Source of the DNA: Coriaria nepalensis
Lineage: Eukaryota; Streptophyta; Magnoliopsida; Cucurbitales; Coriariaceae
Assembly: GCA_027186245.1 (NCBI GenBank)
Contig: CP114496.1
Coordinates: 4,741,501-4,805,500, forward strand
Reading direction: 5' to 3'
DNA length: 64,000 bases
Shown here: positions 1 through 10,510 of the stretch, in pieces
Numbering within the stretch: position 1 is the stretch's first letter
Layout of the letters: each line of letters opens with the position of its first letter
Notes under the pieces: model-generated
The model's database searches: none
Told to the model about the DNA's origin: nothing
The model's input: only the letters and a program-made list of their open reading frames with translations
Translations under genes and position numbers: made by a program

Positions 1-1260
1 TATAAGTGTTCTATATTAGGAAAACTTTTTGTTTAGGTATTTTGGAAGGAGTTTTAAATTAGGAAATTTTCGTTATCTAAGTCTGGAAAGAGATCGAAAC
101 AAAAAATTATATTCTAATTATGAAAATATTCCAAATTAGGATATTTTTTTAAGATAACTAATATAAATTGGAAAGAGTTGTAAATTACAAAACCTTTCCA
201 ATTTTAGAAGACTTTCCTATTTTTGAAAGAGTTCTAAATTAGGAAACTTTCAGAAGATAGCACATTTCCTTTTTTGGAAACTTTCTTAATAAGTAAACTT
301 TCCAAATTTTGAAAGTTTACATTTTTGTAAACTCTCCTTAGAGATTTAAGGAAAATGTTTTAATTGTTTGTTGTGATTTGAATTAATTAAAGCATACTCA
401 ATGAACGTGATTAGGTTAGATAACCAAGAATCTAATCTAATTAAACGTAAAACTTGTTTGAATTTCCATGAACATTACATTATCACGTATTAAAAGATAA
501 AAAAATATAATATATGAAAGTTAAATTGTTTAACATGTTCATGCATTAGATGTATGTGATTTAAGTTATTCAATGTACATGCATCATGTTTTACATCTAT
601 AACATGTTTAAACTATGAGATAGTACATGATAATATATATACGTGCATTGATTGATGAGACCATACTTGTTTTAAATCCCTTCTTTGATAAGATTAAGCT
701 AAACTTGGTTATAAAACTATTTTATAACTTGCTTTCCAAATATTATAATATATGTGATTCTTATATTAATTATGAGTTGGCTACGAACACGTGACACTTA
801 TAATTGGTGTAAGTATATGCATTTATTATCTTAGCATATAATGCTTGATTGAATAGTGCTATCATCCTAGATGTGGACATGGACACATGTACGAGATAGT
901 TTAATATATTTCATTTCACAAAAGTGTTTGGGCTAAGCTTCACCGAGGTAAAAAAAGTGGCTACAAACACATGAGATTATATTTTCTTACAGGCAAGATA
1001 AATAAATTACATGAGATGTAATTGCAAAGGTGTTTGCTACCTGTCATGTATATTATAATTAGCTACGAACACATATGATTATAATATTCGATTATTGGAC
1101 CCCTTTACCACTAAGAAAATTATTTTTTCTCGTTTTATATAAGATGGTAATAATATAAATTCGTAAGAAAATAGTGGGAGATACCAAAATTCTAAAAACA
1201 TTTGATTTTGGTAGTTAATATTGTATATAAGTTAACATATGTTGTTTTTATATTTCTATT
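1..1260 (+). mobile_element. Copia untranslated leader, cut by window edge
   Basis: AT-rich non-coding leader between a missing 5' LTR and gag. It matches, in the opposite orientation, the leader at 42280-43704: shared blocks are the 'aaactttccaaat' cluster near 200-330, the 'aacatgttcatgcattagatg' stretch near 530, the 'gctacgaacac' repeats near 780-1080 and 'aaaatagtgggagatac' near 1168. The agreement of these blocks in order with another copy is what identifies it. Left boundary unknown because the window starts inside it. Confidence 0.6.
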
Positions 1261-1655
1261 CATATAATGAGCAATAATAAAATGTTTTTTAAAGACCGTT
1301 CACAAGTTGAATAAATTGGTAGAGCAAAATTTTGAAAGGAATGACATTATGAATCTAAGAATCATTCTTAGAGATAAACAAATTGTTGTTATCCCGAATC
1401 GAGCATTTAGGATATTTTAGTTACTCCTAAAATAGTACTTGGGAGAGTATTTTAGATACTTAGGATATTTTAGTTATGCCTAAAAGAGTATTTTAGTTAC
1501 TCTAAATCGAACAAATATAGAGAAATTTGATATAAATAACATAGCGGATCCACTGGCTAAAAGACTTTTTCAACAAAAGGTAGATTGCAATCCTGACAAG
1601 ATAAGAATTAGATTATGGAATGATTGGCTAGAGTGCAATCACATACTTCATCACC
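1261..1655 (+). pseudogene. Copia gag start fused to RNase H tail (large internal deletion)
   Basis: A gag-like start lies near 1267, with a short gag-like stretch (NLRIILRDKQ near 1353). It runs, through stops, into the last residues of copia RNase H near 1531-1640: NNIADPLAKRLFQQK, then KIRIRLWNDWL. In intact copia polyproteins 'ADP-T/LAK-L' closes RNase H roughly 1,200 codons after gag begins, so nearly all of gag, protease, integrase and reverse transcriptase is missing. This is a non-autonomous remnant. The assignment of the RNase H tail is firm; the gag start is less so. Confidence 0.7.
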
Positions 1656-3150
1656 TAAAGTGTATAGGGTGGCCGATCTCATGGCCATTAATATTAGGGG
1701 ATCATCATGATGATTATGCGGGTGCTTAGTAAAGACGAAGGATACCGAATGTGACACTTAAATAATTTTCAATGGTAATTAATACTAGCTGTTAATAAAA
1801 ATTATCTAGTGACTATAATATATATGGTTCTTAGACCTGAGATCGCCATAATGTCTTACGTGTCGGGTTTCATACTTTGACATCATTCCAATTAGGTCTA
1901 GCCAAGGGTGAACACTGGGTGAATCGTTGGATATAATTGTTGTACATGAAGGTTATGAGTATCAAAAGAGAATCTGTCACTTCCGTATTTTGGAAATAAG
2001 TTCTATGAGTTGTATACTTTATTGAACAATGAAATTCTTGCAAGGTAGTATGGTATGAAAAAAGATTCTAAAAATTAATTGTCCATGTTCATTGAAGAAA
2101 TAATAGTTCATATGATTTGTCTATTAAGGTTTATTAGTTAAACTATACACTAGGATAAATCGGGATATTGACTAGATGGAATATCATTATTGTATAGTTG
2201 TTAGTGGTTCTTTTAGAAGATGCTTACTTATTATCTCTCGGGTAGCCTTGACACTTTGGTATAAGTCAATTTTGACTTAAAGATTTAAGTTAATTAATCA
2301 TAAGATGATTGAATTAACTATTTAATATAAAATGTGTTTTAATACTAAATGAATCTAATTATGAATTTCATAAAATCATAAAGTGTTATGAGATCCTCCT
2401 ACTAGCATGATGTAGAACTTAATTGGTCACACACATTTAAGTTTAGACATAACTAAGTTAAGTTTTTTTCGAGGATAAAGAAAACAGACAGTTTTGATTT
2501 TAGGATTAAAATCATAATGTATCTTATAGTATGACTATAAGGGAAAATTTAGAAATTATTAATTTATTAAATCTAATATTGTGCAACTCTGCTAGCATAA
2601 GTCAACATGATATTAATTTAATTAGAAATTAATAAATTACATCGAGACTATTTATTTATTTATAAAAGTATTCCGAAGGTCCATAATTAGCAATTAGACA
2701 TTAATGGGTTCATGAGCTAATTTTTTAAGTTGATTTTATAGGCTAAATTAATCAAAGTGTTGATTAAAATATATGGGCTAAAGACCCATGACAAGGCCAG
2801 TATTACATTAGTGGCTTTGACCCATTATTTCCTTAATTGATTTTAGGAAATCTAATGCTATTAGAAAACATGAGACCTAATGGAATATTATAAATACCTC
2901 ATTAGGGTGACCAAAAATCAAAAGCTCTTACTTGTCTCTTGGCTGAAATTCCTTGTGTGAGAAAATGAAACTTTCCCTTTCCTTTTTGTGAGCTCTTTCA
3001 ATCATGTGATGAATTTGAGAGTAGAAAATCAACCAAACGAATTGAATAGCATGGATTATGATTAGAAGGTGAAGACTTGGGTACTTCAATCAGTAAGTTT
3101 TCCTAGATCTTAATCTATTTTAGTTTTTTAGAACTTTTCCATGGTTTCCT
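1656..3150 (+). mobile_element. Copia LTR, family B, 3' LTR (5' end truncated)
   Basis: Non-coding AT-rich sequence that recurs in the window: inverted at 7548-8277, 22617-24474 and 43705-45445, and direct at 35475-36788. Landmarks are 'gatgattatgcgggtgcttagta' near 1708-1730 (the inverted counterpart is near 24090), 'attaggtctagccaagggtgaacac' near 1890-1915, 'tattgaacaatgaaattc' near 2020, and 'ctattaaggttta' near 2121. The normal first ~300 bases and the PPT are missing, so coding sequence runs almost straight into LTR interior. The 3' end is approximate. Confidence 0.65.
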
Positions 3151-3152
3151 TT

Positions 3153-3246
3153 AATTAGCAATTAGACATTAATGGGTTCATGAGCTAATTTTTTAACTAG
3201 ATTTCATAGGCTAAATTAATAAAAGTGTAGATTAAAATATATGGGC
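3153..3246 (+). repeat. ~93-bp duplicated LTR segment
   Basis: This segment repeats 2690-2783 almost exactly (shared 'ttagcaattagacattaatg' and 'atatgggcta') about 465 bases downstream. It sits at the outer end of the family B LTR and probably records a template switch or unequal recombination. Confidence 0.8.
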
Positions 3247-5393
3247 TATAAAAAACGGTTACATACAGTCCGAACAGCTCCTATTATACAAAATTTGTGC
3301 TAAATGTACCAGCAGATTAAAATGGCTTATATATATACAATGTTTTACATCTGGTGTATCTTATATTTTTCTATTCAATATATATAGTGGAACATTTATA
3401 TGTACATCAAAATTTCATTTCCAAAAATAGTCCACTAGGCGGGAAATTTACCCAAAAACAGCTAGGCAATCGGCAAGTAAAATCCTAAAGGCTCTACTTT
3501 CTCTAATTTGAAAAGATTTACAATAAAAATGTGGGGTGAGTACAATATACTTAGTGAGCGATAATCACAACCTGTTTTTACATAAAACAGGGTAGGTTCA
3601 CATACTTTCATTAAAGACAGTACACATATCATTTGCAATTCAATATATGAACATATACTTGTTTCACATGCAGAACCATCATCAAAACCTAAATTCAGTG
3701 ACTCTATATCAGTTCATAAAATCAACACGAGCGTAGGATTCAAGAGGTGACTCCCGTGACACTTTGCTCTGGCTAAAGATTTATAATGCAAACTTCATGC
3801 AAAATCCAAAGCCATACATAAAACATGTATTAATATAATTCTTGTTTCAATCTAAGCATTTTCATAATGCTATAAACATAGCATATATCCATTGAAAACA
3901 TCATTTCAATTTGAAGGAATTTCAATGAAATCAACATATACAGCAAGTTCGTAAAAAGTCATCAAAACATGGAAAAAGGAACAACACAATCAACATGGAT
4001 GTCCCATGCAATTAAATCAACTAAAATTGCTAGATTGCACTCCTATCTCTCCTTTGATCCCTAATCCTAACTTTAGGTAGTTTAATTTACAATTTTGTGG
4101 TAGTTTTAGCAGATTTTTCCTCGAAACTTTACAGACCCGTCGACCCTAGGTAGAAATTTTGCCTATTTAAGGCCTAGAGGGGTCGAAGCGTTGAGTCGTC
4201 GACCCTCTCCTATCAGTTTTAAGCATTCTATATTCGAGAGGTCAAAGTGTTGAGTCGTCAACCCTTCGATCCGTCGACCTTGTAGACATATTCTATTGTG
4301 TTCTAAGGCATCGAGGGAGTCAAGGCGTTGAGCCATCGACCCCATATGCAACATGTCAAAAACACTCTTGGATCAAGTATTCTTCCTAGACCAAGTGCTT
4401 TTTCTTCCCAGACTGAGGTCTTTTTTGCTTTTCAAGACCGAAGTCTTCCTAGACCAAGGTCTTTTCTACTCTCCTAGACCAAGGTCTTTTCTACTCTCCA
4501 AGACCGATGCTTTTTCTGCTTTCCCAGACTTAGTTCTTTTTTTCTTTTCTGGACCAAGTTCTTGGTCTAGAAGGACATAAACATATCAGAGTTCTCGGTT
4601 TCAAGTTGATTTTTTTGTACTAAGGGCATTGACCCTGTCGACCCCTTCATATATTAAAGGCATCGACCCGTCAACCCTTCACAGCTTTTTAAAACTTCAA
4701 GTACTTCGACTCTACACTTAAACGTTAATATTTTTAGAACTACGCTAATTAAATATCAATTTCATCTTATCATCCTATATATGTTTTCCCTTTATCCTTG
4801 ATCTATCGTCCAAAACTAACAAATTTCAAACTTTAAGAAAAATAGAAAGTTCTTACCAGCAATATCCTTCTGTCAGCACTGTCCTATATATCAAAATCTG
4901 CACTATTGCTTTCTAGGATTCCATGTTATGAAAGAAGAAATGGATTTTGAGCTTCACTCACTTTTCTTAGGAACTAACAAAGTGTTTCAGGAACTTGCTC
5001 ACTCTCACGATCCTATAAACTAAGAAGGAACAATGTTCCCTACTTTACTAACTGACAGCGATCACTTTTGGTCTCACGTAGGTGATGAATGTAAGAGCTA
5101 TATCAGATATTTATCCTTCAAACTTTACCTTCCCGATTGGACAGTAAGGGAGTGAGCTGGGGAAGCCCACGCCCTCTCCTACTATTTTCTGCACAGTTCA
5201 ATTATTGTGTACTTGTTATTTTATTGATAAGAGTTTAGTTTTTTTTTAATGCTATTATATTATATCCTGCTTTATGCTATAACATAATATCTTAAACTTA
5301 AGAATTTATGTAACTAAAGTATGCCATGGTTTATTTATACAGCCAACTAACGTAGGAATAAATTTCCTATGCTCAAACTGACCGGGTATTACA
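3247..5393 (-). mobile_element. Gypsy (chromovirus-type) LTR, minus strand
   Basis: Read on the minus strand it begins TGTAATACCCGGTCAG at 5393. It contains the block 'gtgagcgataatcacaacctg' near 3555 that also occurs, inverted, in the Tekay-type LTR at 12648-12664, and a 'gactcccgtgacactttgctc' block near 3750 whose counterparts lie near 13155-13225. No tract resembling a PPT adjoins it at 5394 and the left end lacks the expected terminus, so it is a truncated or solo LTR, related to but not the same subfamily as the LTR at 9536. Confidence 0.65.
4140..4580 (-). repeat. Minisatellites inside the gypsy LTR
   Basis: Two adjacent degenerate short-repeat tracts: 4140-4345 with repeated 'gtcgaccct / gttgagtcgtcgacc' and 4365-4570 with repeated 'agaccaaggtctttt'. 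The second has a counterpart inverted in the LTR at 10140-10500. Reading frames across these tracts (for example 4353-4580) are repeat artefacts. Confidence 0.75.
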
Positions 5394-5689
5394 TCATCAT
5401 CAACCACTTGGTACATGCAGAAGCCGAGGGACATATGTTACGAGGTCTTTGTCATCTCAAATCATATGTCAAGAGGTTAACTGTCAAGTAACGAATTATC
5501 TGATCGCTTAGCCTCAGATGGCTGATCTCATTCAAGAGAGTCGAATAAAGGACCCACCTTGGGGTAGGGCTGAGTAGGCACTCGGGTTGATGGTTGGTGA
5601 TAAACGGCCTGGTCTTCAGCCCCATAACATATCCAACAAAAAAGTGGCCCATTGATGAACAATAGATCCAACTAAAAAAGGAAACATTG
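5394..5689. other. No recognised feature
   Basis: About 300 bases between a gypsy LTR and a copia LTR. A minus-strand open frame overlaps it (5452-5832), but no family was recognised and it runs across the estimated LTR end, so it is not called as a gene. Confidence 0.4.
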
Positions 5690-6402
5690 TTGAAATTAAA
5701 TGGGATCAAGACTTGAAACACGTAACAGATACGTTTTCCAAAAAAGGATATTTTCACCCTCCCAGATTGCTTTAGGTTACTGTGAAAATAGTTTTCGGGA
5801 TATGACAAGTCTTTACAAAAGATCACAAGCAACAGTGAAATTTTGTTATGGAATATATTCGGTTTCTAACAGTATGAAAACTGAGAAGAAGATTGGTTAA
5901 AGTTCTCTTCAGGTTTCTCTTATTTATAGGCAAATTTTGGCACATGTTCGTGAAACAGTATACTGTTTCACAAACAGTCACACTTCTTTGTTTAAAACAG
6001 TTTAACTGCTTTAACAGTCAGATATTTGAATTCTCGAAATTCAAACTCTAACGGTAACTAACCGTTTTAACTATCAAACGTTTAAGTAGTCGATCAACCA
6101 CCGCACGCCAGCCACGGGCCGCCATGTCACAAACGTGCAAAGTGCCAAGTGCGCCTAATAAGTGCCTCACGCCTCACGCCTCAAGCCTCACGCCCATGCC
6201 GCGCACGCGCGTGCGAGTGCGAGTCTCAGCCAAATCCCAATACTTATTTATTATTACAAATATTTACTATTTGCAATTACTTATAAATGCTTGAAAATGT
6301 TTCTCTCTTTCCAATGTGGGATGCATTTAATTGCATTTATTAAACATTTTTTGGGCAAAGTCTTTAATCCATTTCACTTTAGCCAAAGGAAAAAGTTCAA
6401 CA
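5690..6402 (-). mobile_element. Copia 3' LTR (short type), minus strand
   Basis: On the minus strand it starts TGTTGAACTTTTTCC at 6402, directly after a purine tract (AGTGGGGGAT) that fits a PPT. A minus-strand TATAAATA occurs at about 5925-5932. U3 holds a GC-rich block with 'cctcacg' direct repeats (6163-6200) and an alternating CG/CA tract (6205-6225). A second, truncated copy lies at 7287-7547. The inner/outer end near 5690 is an estimate. Confidence 0.65.
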
Positions 6403-6924
6403 ATCCCCCACTGGATAAAGTGTAAATGAATTAACCTATCAGAATCTTGAAGACGGTGCATATGCATGAAATAAAGTATCTTTCGATTTGAACTTTACCT
6501 TAGTGTAAGTGTCACAAAGTTTTGTCGAAATCCCAGGTAGATCAAAGCTTTGAACCAGTTATTTCATATATGTGAGAAAACCGGTGATACCACACACATA
6601 GACACTCATAATTCATATATTCCATATAAATCTCGCTTAGCACTATTATGCCCTTGTGCTCATCCTGTTCATAAACTTTCTTAAGAAAAACTCTAATTCT
6701 TATGAGAGGCGGCACCACCTCTAAGTTTATATAGGTGAACTTCTTTCAGTATCTTTGTTACATTTAAGATACTTATCACTCATAGACTGAACTTCATTAA
6801 GAGTTTGACAAACTCAACCCTCGACTGTAACAACCAACACTATACATATCAGATAGGGCTTCATCAGTTTAGTGCTGAAATACTATCCACTTATCAATGA
6901 CTTGTTTTTACCCTTTGAACTTAA

Positions 6925-7286
6925 TACTAGTCATTTCATAGTGTTAAGTTGGGTTGCCGTCATTGGTGGATCTCTTAACTTAAAGAGTTTCAGTCATATC
7001 CCTCTAGATGTATACTTTACCAATTCTCTTGAAAGAGGTTTGGTAAAAGGATCCGCTAAGTTTTCACTTGATCTCACATATGTGATGGCAATAATTCCAC
7101 TTTGAATTAATTGTCTCACATAATCATGTCTAAGACTAATATGTCTTGACTTCCCATTATACACTCCGTTGTATGCTCGGGATAAGGTGGCTTGACTATC
7201 ACAATGTATAGATATAGCAGATACTTGTTTTGAAGTAAATGTAATATCTAAAAGAAGGTCTCTTAGCCACTCATCCTCTTTCCCAG
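6925..7286 (-). pseudogene. Copia RNase H C-terminal fragment
   Basis: The minus-strand reading shows ISIHCDSQATLSRAYNGVYN, RHISLRHDYVRQLI and the closing motif NLADPFTKPLSRELV. This is the copia RNase H end, with the 'CD' acidic residue and the 'LADP-TK' signature of one plant copia lineage. It is followed towards 6420 by untranslated sequence and the PPT. At 7286 it joins LTR sequence directly, so the rest of gag-pol has been deleted. The first nine residues of the open frame come from the neighbouring LTR. Confidence 0.85.
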
Positions 7287-7547
7287 TTGCTGCCAAGTGC
7301 GCCTAATAAGCGCCAAAAGCGCCTCACGCCTCACGCTCACGCCGCGCGCGCGCGTGCGAGTGCGAGTCTCAGCCAAACCCCAATACTTATTTATTATTAC
7401 AAATATTTACTATTTGCAATTACTTATAAATGCTTGAAAATATTTCTCCCTTTCCAATGTGGGATGCATTTAATTGCATTTATTAAACATTTTTTGGGCT
7501 TTGGGTCTTTAATTCATTTCACTTTAGCCAAAGGAAAAAGTCCAACA
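7287..7547 (-). mobile_element. Truncated copia 5' LTR piece, minus strand
   Basis: Near-copy of 6150-6402 (same 'caatacttatttattattac' and 'ccaatgtgggatgcatttaa'), beginning TGTTGGACTTTTTCC on the minus strand at 7547. It is cut at 7287, where RNase H sequence begins. Two same-orientation LTR pieces flanking only RNase H make this a deletion derivative. It holds the tract 'gccgcgcgcgcgcgtgcg' near 7340. Confidence 0.75.
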
Positions 7548-8277
7548 AACATCACTAATAGGAAATACTATCAACATTATTTAATGTCTAATGGTTAATT
7601 ACAGACTCCTAAGAGAGTTTTATAATTAAATAAAATGTCTAATCAAATTATTAACAGAACTAGTAATTAATTACTTGCTTAGTTGTGTTACCAAAATTTC
7701 ATGATATTAGATTTAATAAATTAAAAAATCATAATCTTATCTTTATATCCATACTATAAGAGGACAAATTATGATTTGGCACTAAAATCAAAACAGTCCA
7801 TTTTCTGCCCTCCTAGAAAACTTAACCGAGTTACTTTTCAATTTTAATGTGTGTGAGTGATTATGCTCTTCATCACGCTGATAAGAGGATCTCATAAAAA
7901 TTTATAATTTCATCTAATTCATAATTAGATTTGTTAACTTCAAAACATCTTTTAAACTTAATAGTTAATTCAATTATCTCATGATTAAAACTTAAACCTC
8001 CATGCTAAGATTGAATTTTAGCAAAGGGTCAAGGCTATCCGAGTGATGAGAAGTAAGCATCATAAAAAATAATCTATTATGACTAACAATAACAATCCTT
8101 CTATCTAGCTAATATCCCAATTATTTCTAGGGTATGGTTTAAATTAAACTTTAATAGAAAAATCATATGAAATTTTATATCTTTAATGAAACAGAGATAA
8201 TGAATTTACTGAAATTCTTTTCATACAATACTACCTTGCAAGTATTTCACTATTCAATAAAGTATACATAAGTTGAG
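7548..8277 (-). mobile_element. Copia LTR family B fragment, minus strand
   Basis: It matches, inverted, 1990-2660 of the family B LTR: 'tattcaataaagtatac' near 8251, 'gatgagaagtaagcat' near 8045, 'ctcatgattaaaacttaaacctcca' near 7978. No coding content. Both ends are truncated against neighbouring elements. Confidence 0.65.
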
Positions 8278-8419
8278 GATCTGAACTACTTGCAAGTTTG
8301 TCTCACATTGTAGTAGGGAAGAGATTTCTGACGTCTGAACTACATAAGTTGATAAAAGGGCCGCATCTGACATACAGTAAACAGACCCTCATTTATGCAA
8401 GATCTGAGATGAAGCGTCA

Positions 8420-9425
8420 AAGGGCCGCATGCCGACTTTACTGTTGAGGATGATGGAGTTCTCCGATTTTGAACTCGTTTATGTGTACCTAATGTCGATG
8501 AATTAAGACGTGAAATATTAGAGGAAGCGCATCGTACAGTGTATACAATTCACCCTGGATCTACAAAAATATATCATGATCTTCGTGAATTGTACTGCTG
8601 TGAAGGTATGGAGAGGGATGTTCGAGATTATGTATCAGATGTCTAGTATGCCAATCAGATGGTCAATCTGAACAGACTATTCAGACATTAGAATATATGA
8701 TACGTGCTTGTGTGATAGATATATGACCAAAATAGAGCAGTTATTTGCCACTGGAGGAATTCGCCTACAATAACAGTTATCAAGCTAGCATTGAAATGGC
8801 TCTTTTTGAGGCCTTATATGGATGTAGGTGTATATCTCCTATATGTTGGTTTGAAGTAAGTGAAAGAAAGCTGCTAGGACTAGAATTAGTCCAAGTTGCA
8901 TATGAAAAAGTTCAGTTCATTCGAGAAAGGTTATCTACTACACAAAGTCGACAAAAGTCACATGTGGATAATGGACGACGAGACCTGCAGTTTGAGGTTG
9001 GTGATCATGTATTTTTTTTGAGTTTCTCCAACAAAAGAGTGTTATGAGATTTGGTAAGAGAGGGAAATTAAGTCCAAGGTATATAGGGTCCTTTGAAATC
9101 TTAGATAAGATTGGAGCAATGGCTTATCGATCAGCATTACCACCAGCACTTGCAAATGTGCATTCAATTTTTAATATCTCAATGCTTCAAAAGTACCTAC
9201 CAGATCAGTCACATGTACTGCAATCCGATTAAGTTCAACTTAAGGAAGATATGTCATATGAGGAATAGCTAGTAAAGATCATAGATCTCTAAGTAAAGCG
9301 CCTTCAAAATAAGGATGTAGGTTTAATGAAGGTGTTATGGCATAATCATGATTATGAGGAAGCAACATGGGAAACAGAACCTGAAATGAGAGAGAAGTAC
9401 CCTCACCTATTTAGTCAAAATGGTT
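8420..9425 (+). pseudogene. Gypsy Tekay/Del-type integrase and chromodomain, broken
   Basis: Reads first as the start of a chromovirus integrase (RREILEEAHRTVYTIHPGSTKIYHDLRELY near 8495-8595, split here by its Zn-finger histidines), which normally continues to the HHCC finger and catalytic core. The core is missing: the reading jumps near 8650 to its end (DGQSEQTIQTLEYMI), then 'PLEEFAYNNSYQ' at 8748 and the C-terminal 'FEVGDHVFF' domain near 8990. A frame change at about 9040 leads into 'GKRGKLSPRYIG' and 'NVHSIFNISMLQKY'. After a stop at 9230-9232, a chromodomain follows: two stops, then VKRLQNKDVGLMKVLW and EEATWETEPEMREKYPHLF ending near 9415. The chromodomain identifies the chromovirus clade. 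At least one core deletion, a frameshift and several stops make it dead. Confidence 0.9.
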
Positions 9426-9520
9426 AGAACCTGGCTCACTGCATGCATATAATTTTCCATTGCATATGTTGGTCTTGATATAGTTTAAGATAAGTGTTTG
9501 AAATTCGAGGACCGAATTTC

Positions 9521-9535
9521 TTAAGGGGGAGAGAA
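9521..9535 (+). other. Polypurine tract of the Tekay-type element
   Basis: 'ttaagggggagagaa' directly precedes the LTR start TGTGAGGACCAG. In gypsy elements the PPT primes plus-strand DNA synthesis and sits immediately 5' of the 3' LTR, which fits this position exactly. Confidence 0.8.
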
Positions 9536-10139
9536 TGTGAGGACCAGCCAGTTTTAGGCATCAGGAACTATGTGATACTAATCAGCTTAGGCATAATGAA
9601 TTACATGTTGCTATTCAATTTTGGGCATAAGCAATTACCCTTTAGGTCATTAGGCTAATAATGATAATGACAATACAATGAAGATATTATTGTTACTATA
9701 CATTATATAGTACAGAAAAGATGAGGTGGTGGGGTTCACCAGCTCACCTTTCTCTCTCTCATAATATAAGATAAGGATAAAGAGATATTAAATTAGAAAC
9801 CATACACATATCAAATAACTAACTACAAAGTCATCTTCCTCAGTTGTGAGTTCGTACATGACATACGCAGTTCATTAGCTTAACTGGTTAGAAAAAACTT
9901 TCTTCTCTCTTTAGCCCTTGTGAAAATTCCAGTGAAAACCAATTGAACTCCATCCTTCTTCCATAACAAGAATCAGTGAAGGTGAAAGTAGGATTCTAAA
10001 GCACACAGACCATGATTCTGATACTGTGTAGTATGGAACAGAGCATATCAGTGAAGGATGATTTTTGGTAAGAACCTTCTATATTCGTTGATTTGAAATC
10101 ATTAGTTTCTTGATAATAGGTCAAAAATAAGAGTAGAAT

Positions 10140-10505
10140 TTGTAAAGTATAAGAAATCAACCTGAGACCGAGAACTCAGTCATGCTTCTGTCTTTCTAAA
10201 CCTATAACTCAATTTAGACCAGGAACTTAGATAGAGAGACATTATATGAGCTTTCGGTCTAGGAAAAAAGAAAAGTCTTCGGTCTGGATCGAAAACCTAA
10301 ATCGAGAGACATTATATTAAACCTCAATCTATAAATGAAGAAATGTCCTCGGTCGAGGTTGGGAACCCAGACCGAAAGACATTATATTTAACCTCAGTCT
10401 GGAACGGGAACTCAGACCTAGAGACATTATATTAAACCTTAGTATAGATCGAGAACCCATACCGAGAGACATTATATTAGATCTTGGTCTAAAAAGGAAA
10501 ATACA
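10140..10505 (+). repeat. Minisatellite in gypsy LTR
   Basis: Degenerate tandem copies of a ~60-base unit containing 'accgagagacattatatt' and 'cggtctggatcga'; at least five units are visible. The same motif family lies inverted at 4365-4570. Confidence 0.8.
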
Positions 10506-10510
10506 AAAGT

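Noticed and set aside
4353..4580. Phe/Leu/Ser-rich ORF with repeated motif
   Set aside because: It is a reading of a short-period minisatellite inside a gypsy LTR.
5452..5832. 126-codon minus-strand ORF
   Set aside because: No family recognised, overlaps an opposing ORF and crosses the estimated end of a copia LTR; retained only as unannotated sequence.
6162..7598. Two similar plus-strand ORFs (6162-6425 and 7287-7598) sharing a conserved-looking protein
   Set aside because: They are antisense readings of the two copies of one copia LTR; the similarity comes from the LTR repeat, not from a protein family.
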